Made by a program: the position numbers and the translations under genes
NCBI RefSeq assembly: GCF_943914615.1
Contig: NZ_CALUCS010000027.1
Coordinates: forward strand, 1-22,204
DNA from: an uncultured Corynebacterium sp.
Lineage (GTDB): Bacteria > Actinomycetota > Actinomycetes > Mycobacteriales > Mycobacteriaceae
Length of the DNA stretch: 22,204 nt
Direction of reading: 5' to 3'
Shown here: positions 7,534 through 15,230 of the stretch, piece by piece
Numbering within the stretch: the first letter of the stretch is position 1
Layout of the letters: the number at the start of each line of letters is the position of its first letter
The notes under the pieces: generated by a model
The model's input: the letters and a program-made list of their open reading frames with translations, nothing else
Told to the model about the DNA's origin: nothing
Databases searched by the model: none

Positions 7534-8767
7534 TAACCTTCCGGCCGTGAACAAGGAAGTACACGGCGGCGCTGACGACGACCAACCCAGCAAGCATCGT
7601 GTACATTGCCTGGAAGCTGGTGGCAGAAACGATCATGCCCAGCAGGATCGGGCCAAAGCCCACGCCGACATCCAGCAGCAAGAAGAGCGTGGAAATGCCC
7701 GCGCCCATCTGGTGCGGCTCGACTGCCTTGACGGAGATTGCCTGCGCGGCTGGCATCAGCGAACCATAGCCCAAGCCCGTCAGTGCACCGGCCAGAACTA
7801 CCATCCAGTCCTGGGTGGAAAACGCGAGGACAACCAGTGCGATGGCGAAGGTAACCAAGCCCAGGTAGATAACGATGTTGTCGCCCTTCTGGTCCTGGAT
7901 TTTGCCCAGAACGAAGCGCATAACAAGGGTCACCAGTGCATAGGCCAGGAAGAAGTATTTGGCGCCGGTGACCAGGTCGTTGTCCTCGGAGTAGCTGTTG
8001 AGGTAGGTGATCACACCTGCATAGCAGATACCGACCATCAGCATAAAGAATCCAATAGGCGCGACCTTCGGGTGGACGATGGCCGACAGGTTAAACGTCG
8101 GCTGGTGGTGGTGCCCATCCGCGCCCTTGGGTTCTGGGGAACGCACCAGCAAGGACAGCAGGAAGGCCACGATGGACATGCCCATCACGACCTGGAACAT
8201 GGTGGTGTAGCCAACGGATCCCACCAGCCACAGGCCCAGCGCCGGACCGATCGCGGTGGCCAGCGTGGTTCCCAGGGCGAAATAGCCGGTTCCCTCCGCG
8301 CGGCGTGCATTGGGAATCACGGACTGGGCGACGGCCATCACTGCGGTGCTGGCGAAGGCATACCCGATGCCGTGGATAATGCGCACGGCGATCAGCAGCC
8401 CCAGGGAGTTCGCGGGCATGTAGAAAGCACAGGTCACGATGACCAGCACCAGCGCGGTGAACAGCACTCTCCGCCGCCCCACCGCGTCCACCAGGAATCC
8501 CGAGAATACGCGCGCCCCCGTCGCGCCGATAACGAATGCACTGGAGGCCAGGCCCGCGCTCGCGTTATTGGCCGCAAACTCCTTGACGGCGTAGCCCGCC
8601 ATGGTCGTCACGAGGACGTAGAAGATCATGAACTGGGCGAAGTTAACTAACCATGCAAAGACAAAAGCCGGTGTGACAACCGGCTCCTTCGCTGTGGCGT
8701 TCCCTTGCGCGTTGGGGTCTTCGTGTAGATTCTTCGGTTTATTCGCTGACGCGGACGTAAGAGACAC
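7529..8767 (-). CDS. MFS transporter, 12-helix drug/metabolite efflux type
   Basis: The 412 residues comprise a hydrophilic N-terminal tail of about 30 residues and then twelve membrane helices in two halves. Motif A of the major facilitator superfamily is seen as GFLVDAVGRRRVL between helices 2 and 3, and the central loop is charged and His-rich (GADGHHHQP). Proton-coupled export of drugs or sugars is usual for the DHA1-like branch to which it looks closest; the substrate is not predictable. The start is GTG 8767, where a purine run AGAAGAAG directly abuts the start, an unusually short spacing, but no better start exists. A 71-base gap plus the stop-codon repeat separates it from the downstream membrane protein start. 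Confidence 0.92.
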   Translation of the reverse strand: MSLTSASANKPKNLHEDPNAQGNATAKEPVVTPAFVFAWLVNFAQFMIFYVLVTTMAGYAVKEFAANNASAGLASSAFVIGATGARVFSGFLVDAVGRRRVLFTALVLVIVTCAFYMPANSLGLLIAVRIIHGIGYAFASTAVMAVAQSVIPNARRAEGTGYFALGTTLATAIGPALGLWLVGSVGYTTMFQVVMGMSIVAFLLSLLVRSPEPKGADGHHHQPTFNLSAIVHPKVAPIGFFMLMVGICYAGVITYLNSYSEDNDLVTGAKYFFLAYALVTLVMRFVLGKIQDQKGDNIVIYLGLVTFAIALVVLAFSTQDWMVVLAGALTGLGYGSLMPAAQAISVKAVEPHQMGAGISTLFLLLDVGVGFGPILLGMIVSATSFQAMYTMLAGLVVVSAAVYFLVHGRKVS

Positions 8768-8934
8768 CTTCTTCTGAAGTTGTGGTTTTAGCTACGGTCT
8801 ATGGCTCCCATTAGATCAGCCGTGAATTTTTACGCGAAGCAGCTTACCAAACATCTGCAGCCTCAGTGAGACAGGGTTCAGTTCTTTCTTGCTTTCTTTG
8901 TGACGCCCCTAGGCCCCCAACCCGCCACCAGGCA

Positions 8935-9438
8935 TCAGGCAAGCACCACACGCTCCCCCACACTTGGCCTCCAATACGCCGCCTCAGCTGCAGTGATGGA
9001 CTTTAACTCTCGCGGTGTGATCTGAGACAGGGCGTCAATATAAGAAGGAACAACATCCCGCGGCAACCTTAAACCGACCGTGAGGTGCGGCACCCAGCGC
9101 GGGCCGCGACCATCCGGATTGAGCGCGCTGAGCTCGCGGGCGGCGTTTTCCAGCTCGTCCGTGGCTTCGAGCAGCCACGCGACGGTCTGCTTCTTGCCTG
9201 TGCCGAAGACGACCACGCCCCGGCGGCTGAGCTCCGAGGGCACGGCGGATGGCAGGATCTCGCGGGCGCGCTCCACGACGTGCGGGGCCATATTCGGGGA
9301 GAACGTGACCGTGATGTGCGGAGTCTGGCGCTGGGGCGGGAACCCGCGGGCGGCGAGCTCGTCGAAGATGCCGCGGACGGTGGCGGCCTGCTCGTCGGGC
9401 AGGTTCAGCAGGATGTTCTCAGGGGAATTGACGGACAT
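8935..9438 (-). CDS. 2'-5' RNA ligase (LigT)-like 2H phosphoesterase
   Basis: The 167-residue protein has the two signature histidine motifs of the 2H phosphoesterase superfamily: PHITV (His41, Thr43) and PHLTV (His118, Thr120), about 77 residues apart as expected for two lobes of one fold. Members cleave or form 2',5'- or cyclic phosphodiester bonds in RNA ends or nucleotides. The bacterial partner substrate is often unknown, so no reaction can be assigned. It is cytoplasmic, with no membrane segment. The ATG start is preceded by AGGGAGCA. It follows the metallophosphoesterase gene on the same strand after 91 bases. Confidence 0.9.
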   Translation of the reverse strand: MSVNSPENILLNLPDEQAATVRGIFDELAARGFPPQRQTPHITVTFSPNMAPHVVERAREILPSAVPSELSRRGVVVFGTGKKQTVAWLLEATDELENAARELSALNPDGRGPRWVPHLTVGLRLPRDVVPSYIDALSQITPRELKSITAAEAAYWRPSVGERVVLA

Positions 9439-9489
9439 TGCTCCCTATCCTAGCTGGCTGCACCGAGACCACCGGCGCGCCGCGTTGCC

Positions 9490-9534
9490 CGGCGGTGCAC
9501 AACTCGGCGGCACAGAACCCGGCGGCGCGCTACT
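9490..9534. repeat. Three imperfect 15-bp GC-rich units
   Basis: CGGCGG recurs at 9490, 9505 and 9520, exactly every 15 bases, each followed by a diverged 9-base tail. The array lies between the LigT-like gene and the metallophosphoesterase stop (last unit overlaps the stop). Confidence 0.45.
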
Positions 9535-10864
9535 TAAAGGACACGTACTCCGGAAGGTCGGCCGGCTTTTCCAGCGGCTGCTTCTTCGGGTTCATGTCCA
9601 GCCCCAACTCCTTGGCGAAGACAAGGCGGGTGGACTTGTAGACGCGCTCGTCGGCCTCGTCCAGCTCGAATACGCGGGCTCCACGCAAGGTGTGCATGGA
9701 CCAGGTGCCGTCATTAAGCCCGTAGGGGCCGAAGCCGGTGCCCGGGCAGTAGCCCAGCTCTACCCCGAAATAGTTGCCGTTAAACGAGTTGATGTGGTCG
9801 TGGCCGCAGTAGATACCCAGCACATCGCCGCGCTCGCGGACGGCGGAGTAGATGCCGGGGTTGAAGGCGCCGACGTAGACGTCCTCGTTCTTCACACCCT
9901 CGATGCTGTGGCGCTTCTTGGCCTGGCCGTGCTTGATGAGGTCGTTGTTGTACGGACCGCCGAACCACATATCGCGGTGCTCGTAGGTAGGGATGTGGAA
10001 GTACATCAGGCCTGGGATCTTCTTGCCATAACGCTCCTCGTAGCCCCGGGAGGTATCGCGGTACCACTGGATCTGGTCACTGTGGATGTAGTCGTAGCCG
10101 GGGATCTCCTTGGTCTCCTGCCCCGCCAGCTCCTCGCCGATATAGTTGCCGGAATCCAGCAACCAGATAGCGAAAGCCGGATCCGGTCTTGCGTTGCCCT
10201 GGACCAACAGGGAAACGTTGGACTCGCCGTGAATCGGATCGTCTGCGACATTGAGGTTGTACTTGTACTTGCGCACGAAGTTCAGCAGCGCGACCTCGTT
10301 GGCCTGGGTGCCGTCTTCCATCGAATCTTCGTCGTGGTTGCCGAAGGTGATGGCCCATGGGATCTTGCGGGATTCCATCGGCAGCACCACATTGTTGACG
10401 GCCTGGAATGCCTGTTCGGTGGTCTTGGGACCAGAGGAGATCACGTCGCCGTTGATCAGCGCGAAGTCCGGCTTCTCCTGGTCCAACACCTTGCCCATGA
10501 ACTCGATGGTGCGGCGATCAGTGAGGTGATCGTCTTGAGTGTCGTTGAACTGGACGATCTTGAACTTGCCGTCGCCGTTGAACTTCAGCGGCGTGTCCGT
10601 GCCGCCGTTGTTGTCGCCACCACTGCTGTCGTCGTTACCGTTGCTGCCGTTTCCGCGCCCCGAGCCGAAACTGGAGCCGGCCAGCGAGCCTGCCGACGAG
10701 TTCCACGCCTGTGCCTGGGCTGCCGGCGCAAGTGCCGCGGTGACGCCCAACGCTCCAGTTCCCGCTAGAAAATTTCGGCGGTTTACATTGTACCGCTTGA
10801 GCTTCTTCCGGCCTTCTGGCTGCTGAGAGTTAGACGGCGAATCAAAGGACGAATTATGGGACAA
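9530..10864 (-). CDS. Tat-exported calcineurin-like metallophosphoesterase
   Basis: The 444-residue product has a twin-arginine signal: N28-RRNFL, a hydrophobic stretch, and AQAQA as the likely cleavage region near residue 53, so it should be exported folded with its metals. A Gly/Ser/Asn/Asp-rich linker (about 60-90) precedes the catalytic domain. Metal-binding motifs come in order: FNDTQDDH (Asp108, His113), NGD (Asp140), GNHD (Asn176-His177), FHIP (His290) and GHDH (His355, His357). This resembles the Dcr2/Sip1-like phosphatase branch; the substrate is unknown but extracellular phosphate esters are likely. The start is TTG 10864, with AAGGAG about ten bases upstream and no better alternative. 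The domain call is secure, the substrate is not. Confidence 0.94.
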   Translation of the reverse strand: MSHNSSFDSPSNSQQPEGRKKLKRYNVNRRNFLAGTGALGVTAALAPAAQAQAWNSSAGSLAGSSFGSGRGNGSNGNDDSSGGDNNGGTDTPLKFNGDGKFKIVQFNDTQDDHLTDRRTIEFMGKVLDQEKPDFALINGDVISSGPKTTEQAFQAVNNVVLPMESRKIPWAITFGNHDEDSMEDGTQANEVALLNFVRKYKYNLNVADDPIHGESNVSLLVQGNARPDPAFAIWLLDSGNYIGEELAGQETKEIPGYDYIHSDQIQWYRDTSRGYEERYGKKIPGLMYFHIPTYEHRDMWFGGPYNNDLIKHGQAKKRHSIEGVKNEDVYVGAFNPGIYSAVRERGDVLGIYCGHDHINSFNGNYFGVELGYCPGTGFGPYGLNDGTWSMHTLRGARVFELDEADERVYKSTRLVFAKELGLDMNPKKQPLEKPADLPEYVSFK

Positions 10865-10987
10865 GGTGAGGGTGCTCCTTGTTCTGTTTCTGCGAGAATT
10901 GAACCTCCATAAGCTATCGCCAGCAGGTAAGCGCAGGGTTTCCTGAAGATGAATTCATAACAACTTCGCGTTTTCCCTCTCCACCGC

Positions 10988-11018
10988 TTGACCTTGCCGT
11001 TGCGGCAACCGAAAGGAT
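10988..11018 (+). promoter_or_regulatory. MerR-type promoter with dyad in the spacer
   Basis: TTGACC (10988-10993) is a good -35. It is followed at once by the inverted repeat TTGCCG-TTG-CGGCAA (10994-11008). With a 19-bp spacer, the length typical of MerR-regulated promoters, a weak -10 (AAGGAT, 11013-11018) overlaps the ribosome site GAAAGGA. The layout predicts self-regulation by the MerR protein encoded 8 bases downstream. Confidence 0.6.
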
Positions 11019-11025
11019 GTAACCC

Positions 11026-11802
11026 ATGACCGAATACACGATTGGTGATGCTGCAGATTTTTTGGGTGTGACGCCCAAAGCCCTGCGCCATTGGGATTCC
11101 ATTGGGCTGCTCAGCCCACAGTGGCGCACATTGGGCGACTACCGCCTCTATACCGAGGAAGATCTGCGCGTCGGCGCGGCCATTGTGCTGTACCGGAACA
11201 TGGGCTTCAAGCTGGCGGAGATCCCCGACCTGATTGAAGCGCCTTCCGATGCTGCCCTTGACCGTGCTCTCCGCTCCCACCGGGAAGCCTTGGCGCGCAA
11301 GCGCGACGAGGTGGAGAGCCAATTGCGTGCGGTCGAGGATTTGATAACAACAACCCGAGTGGAGGGATACACCATGGAACAAATGGACAAGATCAAGCAG
11401 TACTTCGGCGAGAAGATGCCCGCTTACCAGGAGGAAGCTCGCGAACGTTGGGGCGACACCCCGGAATACCAGCAGTCTCAGGAAAAGCTGGCCTCTATGA
11501 CTGATGGCGACTTCCAGGAGGTTAAGGCCAACCACGACCGCTTCGTGGCGGATCTGGTGGCTGCCCGAGATGGTGGCGTCACCCCCGATAGCGAGGAAGC
11601 ACAAGAACTCGTGGAGCGGCACCGCACCACGATTAACCAGTGGTACGAGGTTACGACCTCGCGGCAGCTGATTCTGGCGCGGATGTACGTGGACGACGAG
11701 CGTTTTGCCGAGGCGTACCAGGGAGCACAGGATTACCTGCTTTCGCTGGTGGAACATCGTGCCCAGCAGGAGGGAATCACCAATCCCAACTGGGATGACT
11801 AG
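11026..11802 (+). CDS. MerR-family regulator, TipAL-like, with TipAS domain
   Basis: The 258 residues match TipAL (253 in Streptomyces, from memory). Residues 1-70 are a MerR winged helix-turn-helix (YTIGDAADFLGVTPKALRHW, then YRLYTEEDL), followed by a coiled coil to about 115. A C-terminal TipAS-type drug-recognition domain (EEARERWGDTPEYQQS, then W/Y-rich helices) fills the rest. Such proteins twist promoters on drug binding and activate efflux genes or themselves. ATG 11026 follows GAAAGGA. An internal ATG 11374 has its own GGAGGG. The protein contains no cysteine, so the covalent thiopeptide capture known for TipAL cannot occur; ligands would be bound non-covalently, as in Mta or SkgA relatives. 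The DUF1275 gene follows after 62 bases. Confidence 0.95.
   Translation: MTEYTIGDAADFLGVTPKALRHWDSIGLLSPQWRTLGDYRLYTEEDLRVGAAIVLYRNMGFKLAEIPDLIEAPSDAALDRALRSHREALARKRDEVESQLRAVEDLITTTRVEGYTMEQMDKIKQYFGEKMPAYQEEARERWGDTPEYQQSQEKLASMTDGDFQEVKANHDRFVADLVAARDGGVTPDSEEAQELVERHRTTINQWYEVTTSRQLILARMYVDDERFAEAYQGAQDYLLSLVEHRAQQEGITNPNWDD
11374..11802 (+). CDS. Predicted internal product: free TipAS-like ligand-binding domain
   Basis: GGAGGG (11361-11366) stands seven bases before in-frame ATG 11374 (residue 117 of the full protein). Translation from here would yield 142 residues comprising only the drug-binding domain. In the classic tipA gene, a 144-residue TipAS is made the same way from an internal start. 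Its role there is to sequester the drug. That it is made here is inference from position and ribosome site. Confidence 0.55.
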   Translation: MEQMDKIKQYFGEKMPAYQEEARERWGDTPEYQQSQEKLASMTDGDFQEVKANHDRFVADLVAARDGGVTPDSEEAQELVERHRTTINQWYEVTTSRQLILARMYVDDERFAEAYQGAQDYLLSLVEHRAQQEGITNPNWDD

Positions 11803-11864
11803 CTGAGGCAGCTAACCGAGCTTGTTAGGCGCCGGAGCTACACGCCGGTTGCTACGATTGCGCC

Positions 11865-12542
11865 ATGAAAGGCTACCGCACCGGAGAACACGCACTGGCT
11901 ATCTACTTATCCTCTATCGCAGGATTCGTAGATACGCTGGGCTTTTTGTATCTGGGCGGGTACTTCCTGTCGTTCATGTCGGGTAACACCACGCGCCTGA
12001 CAGCCGCCGTGAATGCGGGAAAATGGGACGTCGCGATGACGGCCGGCGGGGTAATGGTTCTGTTCCTGGTCGGCGTGGGAATAGGGGCGCTGATCAGCCA
12101 GTTAGGGCGGCGCTATCTGCCCCGGACGCGTACACGCGAGGCAATTCTGCTATTCATTTGCGCCACCTCAACGATTGCCTCCGTACTGGTCTTAACCGGG
12201 CACGAACAGTGGGCCGTGTACAGCCTGTCATTCACCGTGGGCGCTATGAATTCCACGTTCGAGCGCGACGGCGAGGTGAGCATCTCCCTGACATACATGA
12301 CGGGCACGCTGGTGAAAATGTCTCAGCGATTCGTGGCCGCGCTCTTCGGCGGCCCGCACTTGGATTGGCTCCGTTATTTCGCTCTGTGGATGGCGCTAGC
12401 CTGCGGGGCGCTGCTGGGCGGCTGGATGTATGTCCAGGTAGGTCTGCACGCGGTACTAGTTGTGACTGGCATGCTGTACGCGGGAACCGTGACTGCACTG
12501 GCGTACCGCCAATGGCGGCGCAACCGTGGGCTGGCGGTTTAG
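11865..12542 (+). CDS. DUF1275 (YoaK-like) membrane protein
   Basis: The 225 residues carry the family's marks: an N-terminal helix with SSIAGFVDTLGFLYLGGYFLSFMSGNTT, a central charged loop (RRYLPRTRTRE) and paired helices with VGAMNSTFERDGEVSISLTYMTGTLVK. About six membrane helices are present. Function is unknown; members have been annotated as possible permeases. No Shine-Dalgarno precedes the ATG, but TACGAT (11853-11858) ends six bases before it, so the mRNA is probably leaderless. It may be a target of the upstream MerR regulator, though no second MerR-type dyad is apparent. Its end lies ten bases from the convergent toxin gene. Confidence 0.93.
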   Translation: MKGYRTGEHALAIYLSSIAGFVDTLGFLYLGGYFLSFMSGNTTRLTAAVNAGKWDVAMTAGGVMVLFLVGVGIGALISQLGRRYLPRTRTREAILLFICATSTIASVLVLTGHEQWAVYSLSFTVGAMNSTFERDGEVSISLTYMTGTLVKMSQRFVAALFGGPHLDWLRYFALWMALACGALLGGWMYVQVGLHAVLVVTGMLYAGTVTALAYRQWRRNRGLAV

Positions 12543-12552
12543 TGCTAGTGGA

Positions 12553-12972
12553 CTAGAGCTCCCAGGGGTTCAAATATTGCACACCCATCGGCTCAAAATC
12601 CTTCTGATTCCGAGTAACGATTGTCAGCCCATGCACACGCGCGGTAGCAGCAATAAATAGATCAGCCTGAGGCCGGGGATCCGGAACATTCATATTGGCG
12701 GCTTCTATAGCCACCTGCTCATCAAGAGGAAGCACTCGGTCTTCGAACAGCGGAAGTAAATCCTGAGTGAACCACTTTTGCAGCCGTTGCCCCTGCACAG
12801 GATCGGTGTGATTCTTTCGGGAGATACCTAACTTGAGCTCATAGATAGTGATCGCAGAGAGAAACTGGCTGTGCAAGATCTGCACATTAACCCACTCAAA
12901 CACCCTGGGATTCACTTTCCCGGGTGGCTTTCGGAGTTCGCTGATCACATTCGTATCGAGCAGGTAGTTCAT
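12553..12972 (-). CDS. vapC: PIN-domain toxin ribonuclease (VapC type)
   Basis: The 139 residues fit VapC. Acidic active-site residues are in place: Asp6 in LLDTNVI, Glu45 in IYELKLGI, Asp104 in QADLFIAA and, near the end, TRNQKDF with Asp125. These bind magnesium for cleavage of RNA, typically tRNA or rRNA. The gene overlaps the antitoxin gene upstream by 4 bases (ATGA), the usual translational coupling. The DNA is clearly poorer in G+C than its surroundings (one 60-base line, 12841-12900, counts 26 G+C), pointing to horizontal arrival of the pair. No truncation is visible. Confidence 0.94.
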   Translation of the reverse strand: MNYLLDTNVISELRKPPGKVNPRVFEWVNVQILHSQFLSAITIYELKLGISRKNHTDPVQGQRLQKWFTQDLLPLFEDRVLPLDEQVAIEAANMNVPDPRPQADLFIAATARVHGLTIVTRNQKDFEPMGVQYLNPWEL

Positions 12973-13208
12973 AGCTCGGGCACCCGCGGCTCGAAGTCCA
13001 TCCTTACGTCCTCGAGGTCAATGTCCTCTTCCACTTGCAATCGCGAAGCCCAGCCTTTATTCGAGCCGGAGATCTTCCTGTAGTCATCAATGGAAAGCAA
13101 TACGAAGGCCGGCTCACCTCGATCAGTAATAACAACGGGCCCCTTACTGGCCTTCCTTTTCGCGTAACTCACATCCTGATTGAACTCACGCGCACTCACG
13201 CTAGTCAT
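12969..13208 (-). CDS. Phd/YefM-type antitoxin of the PIN toxin
   Basis: The 79-residue protein begins MTSVSAREFNQDVSYAKRKA and continues with GPVVITDRGEPAFVLLSIDDY, the DNA-binding half of Phd/YefM antitoxins. The acidic C-terminal tail (EEDIDLEDVRMDFEP) would wrap and inhibit the toxin. AAGGAGGG stands five bases before the ATG, an excellent ribosome site consistent with making antitoxin in excess. A promoter and a near-palindrome lie directly upstream, fitting autorepression by the complex. Confidence 0.93.
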   Translation of the reverse strand: MTSVSAREFNQDVSYAKRKASKGPVVITDRGEPAFVLLSIDDYRKISGSNKGWASRLQVEEDIDLEDVRMDFEPRVPEL

Positions 13209-13223
13209 GAGAACCCTCCTTTT

Positions 13224-13267
13224 GTAGCAACGTACCTACATTCTAACCAGCCAGCCAGTACTTTCAA
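13224..13267 (-). promoter_or_regulatory. Promoter and candidate operator of the toxin-antitoxin operon
   Basis: Read on the minus strand, TTGAAA (13267-13262) and TAGAAT (13245-13240) are separated by 16 bases, close to consensus. Right after the -10, 13224-13239 is a near-palindrome GTAG-nn-ACGT-nn-CTAC, symmetric at 12 of 16 positions, covering the expected transcription start. This suits autorepression. Confidence 0.6.
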
Positions 13268-13302
13268 TACCCCACTGTTAGAAACACTCTGTTTTTATCT
13301 TG

Positions 13303-13317
13303 GCAACACATTGTTGC
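13303..13317. promoter_or_regulatory. Inverted repeat GCAACA-CAT-TGTTGC before the ABC permease
   Basis: The two 6-base arms are perfect. The element lies 65 bases upstream of the permease start, within the spacer of either plausible promoter (TTATCT/TAAAGT at 13295-13323, or TTGGCA/TGTGTA at 13300-13330). Such a position suggests repression, possibly by the TetR protein encoded at the end of this gene group. Confidence 0.5.
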
Positions 13318-13381
13318 TAAAGTCTGTGTAGCGACTGATCAACCGCTCACCTCCCCAACCTCAACCCCAGGGATTTTCATC

Positions 13382-14530
13382 ATGTTTCTAGCCTTGCGCG
13401 AAATGCTTTTTGCGCGCACCCGATTCCTTCTCATGAGCGTCGTGTTGGCGCTCATGTCCTTGCTGGTCGTCATCATCTCCGGCCTCACAGCCGGATTGGT
13501 TAACGACGGTGTTTCCGGCCTGAAGGCAATGGATAGTGACGTCATCGCTTTCGCCGATGGCACCCAGACCGATTCCGCCTTCACGCGCTCCGTCATCGAC
13601 ATTGCAGAGGCCAACAAGTTCGCCGACATCGACGGTGTGGAAAATGCCGCTCCGCTGGGGCTCACCATCGCCAACGCGCACAACCAGGACGGCAAGGCCG
13701 TCGACCTCACCCTCCTCGGCGTAAAGCCCGGCTCCTTCATCGCACCGGAGGGCCTGCCAGATCAAAGCACCACCCCTAACGGCGGCGCCCCCACCAAAAC
13801 CAAGCACGAGATCGTCGTATCCTCCACCCTTCAAGACGAAGGCATCAAAGAAGGAGACACCATCACGATCGATCGCCTTGAGATCCCGTTGAAGGTCGTC
13901 GGCTTCACCGATGGCCAGCGCACCTTCGGCCACGTCGATGCCGCCTACCTGCCCCTCGACGTCTGGCAGGAAATCCACGCCGGCGCACGTAAGGGTGAAA
14001 AGGTAAGCCCGGAGGCGTACAAGGAAATCTCCGTCATCGCCGCCCGCACGCAGGATAAACCAGACACTGGGGCGCTCTCCGACGCCTCCGGCTTGGACGT
14101 CCGCACCCTCAAGGAAAGCTTCGACTCCTCCCCCGGCTACACCGCCGAAATGATGACCCTTTCCATGATCAAGTGGTTCCTCTATGTCATCGCCGCCTTG
14201 GTCACCGGCGCGTTCTTCCTGGTGTGGACCATCCAGCGCGCTGGCAACATTGCTGCTCTGCGCGCGATGGGTGCCACGAAGGGCTTCCTTTTGCGCGACA
14301 GCCTGGGCCAAGCCGTCATCATCCTCGGCGCGTCCGTAATCGTCGGCGCACTCATCGCCGTCGGCCTCGGAAGCCTCCTGGAAACCACGGCGATGCCTTA
14401 CGCCACCGAACTCGGATCCGTCCTCAGCGGCAGCGCGATCCTCTTCGTATCTGGACTGATCGGCGCACTAATCGCCGTCGTCCGTGTCACCCGCACTAAC
14501 CCGCTCGCAGCCCTAGGAGAAAACCGATGA
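13382..14530 (+). CDS. ABC exporter permease, FtsX/MacB fold, HrtB-like
   Basis: The 382-residue protein has one N-terminal helix (about 13-38, MSVVLALMSLLVVIISGLTA), a large extracytoplasmic domain (about 40-255), then three C-terminal helices with the FtsX-type cytoplasmic segment AGNIAALRAMGATKGFLL. This four-helix form is that of MacB/DevC/HrtB half-permeases, which work as dimers with a LolD-type ATPase. The N-terminus (MFLALREMLFARTRFLLMS) resembles the corynebacterial heme exporter HrtB, so heme or another membrane-toxic compound is a plausible substrate, not a proven one. AGGGA precedes the ATG by 9 bases. It overlaps the ATPase gene by 4 bases (ATGA). Confidence 0.9.
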   Translation: MFLALREMLFARTRFLLMSVVLALMSLLVVIISGLTAGLVNDGVSGLKAMDSDVIAFADGTQTDSAFTRSVIDIAEANKFADIDGVENAAPLGLTIANAHNQDGKAVDLTLLGVKPGSFIAPEGLPDQSTTPNGGAPTKTKHEIVVSSTLQDEGIKEGDTITIDRLEIPLKVVGFTDGQRTFGHVDAAYLPLDVWQEIHAGARKGEKVSPEAYKEISVIAARTQDKPDTGALSDASGLDVRTLKESFDSSPGYTAEMMTLSMIKWFLYVIAALVTGAFFLVWTIQRAGNIAALRAMGATKGFLLRDSLGQAVIILGASVIVGALIAVGLGSLLETTAMPYATELGSVLSGSAILFVSGLIGALIAVVRVTRTNPLAALGENR

Positions 14531-15219
14531 GCCCCGCCCCACACCTTCCCGCCCTGAACCTTAAAGACGTAACGGTGACCTACACCGACGGTGATTCCCA
14601 GATCACCGCGTTGGACAAGGTGAACCTGACCGTCGAGCCCGGAGAGTTCGTCGCCGTAGTCGGCCCCTCCGGTTCCGGTAAGTCCACGCTGCTGGCCGTC
14701 GCTGGAGCGCTGACCAACCCGGCCGCGGGTGGCGTCACAATCGGCGACGAGGACATCACCAACTACGACGACAAGGAACTAGCCCGCATTCGTCGCGACT
14801 ACATCGGCTTCGTCTTTCAATCCTCCGGCAGTCTGCCGGGCGCCCTCACCGCCGAGGAACAACTGGAGCTCGCCGCGCGCGTTATGGGTAAGCACGGTCG
14901 TTACTCTGGTGCGGAGCTGTTGGAGAAAGTTGGTATGACGCCCCGAGCTAAGCACCGCCCGGGAAGTCTGTCGGGTGGCGAACGTCAGCGGGTGGGCATC
15001 GCCCGAGCTCTCGTCGGCGACCCACAGGTGTTGCTGGTCGACGAGCCCACCGCGGCTCTAGATCGCAAGAGATCACAAGAAATCGTGGAGCTGTTAGCCC
15101 GCGAATGCCACGAATTCAACGTCGCGGGCGTGATGGTCACCCACGATCACGAGGTCTTGAACCACTGCGACAAGGTCTACGAAATGGTCGACGGGCGCCT
15201 GAGCGCTGCCTCCAACTAG
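14527..15219 (+). CDS. ABC exporter ATPase, LolD/HrtA-like
   Basis: All nucleotide-binding motifs are intact in 230 residues: Walker A GPSGSGKST (46-54), Q-loop Gln98 (FVFQ), signature LSGGERQ (148-154), Walker B VLLVDE (168-173, catalytic Glu173), and switch His206 (VTHDH). The sequence family is that of MacB/LolD ATPases paired with FtsX-fold permeases. The start codon overlaps the permease stop, so the two are coupled and form one transporter in the cytoplasmic membrane. The order (permease, ATPase) is that of hrtBA; a TetR gene follows after 54 bases. Confidence 0.95.
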   Translation: MSPAPHLPALNLKDVTVTYTDGDSQITALDKVNLTVEPGEFVAVVGPSGSGKSTLLAVAGALTNPAAGGVTIGDEDITNYDDKELARIRRDYIGFVFQSSGSLPGALTAEEQLELAARVMGKHGRYSGAELLEKVGMTPRAKHRPGSLSGGERQRVGIARALVGDPQVLLVDEPTAALDRKRSQEIVELLARECHEFNVAGVMVTHDHEVLNHCDKVYEMVDGRLSAASN

Positions 15220-15230
15220 GCATCCAAATA

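Noticed and set aside
7547..8650. 367-residue plus-strand frame opposite the MFS gene
   Set aside because: Gln/His/Gly-rich antisense of membrane-helix codons; no recognisable domain.
8876..8934. Terminator at the CCTAGG palindrome after the LigT-like gene
   Set aside because: Symmetry stops after six bases and no U-run follows on the minus strand.
9080..10768. 562-residue plus-strand frame across the LigT-like and phosphatase genes
   Set aside because: Antisense to two genes with clear active-site motifs; composition (long Val/Ala/Asp runs) is typical of antisense reading in high-GC DNA.
12540..13330. Mobile element carrying the toxin-antitoxin pair
   Set aside because: No integrase, transposase, terminal inverted repeats or target duplications could be found at either border; only base composition suggests transfer.
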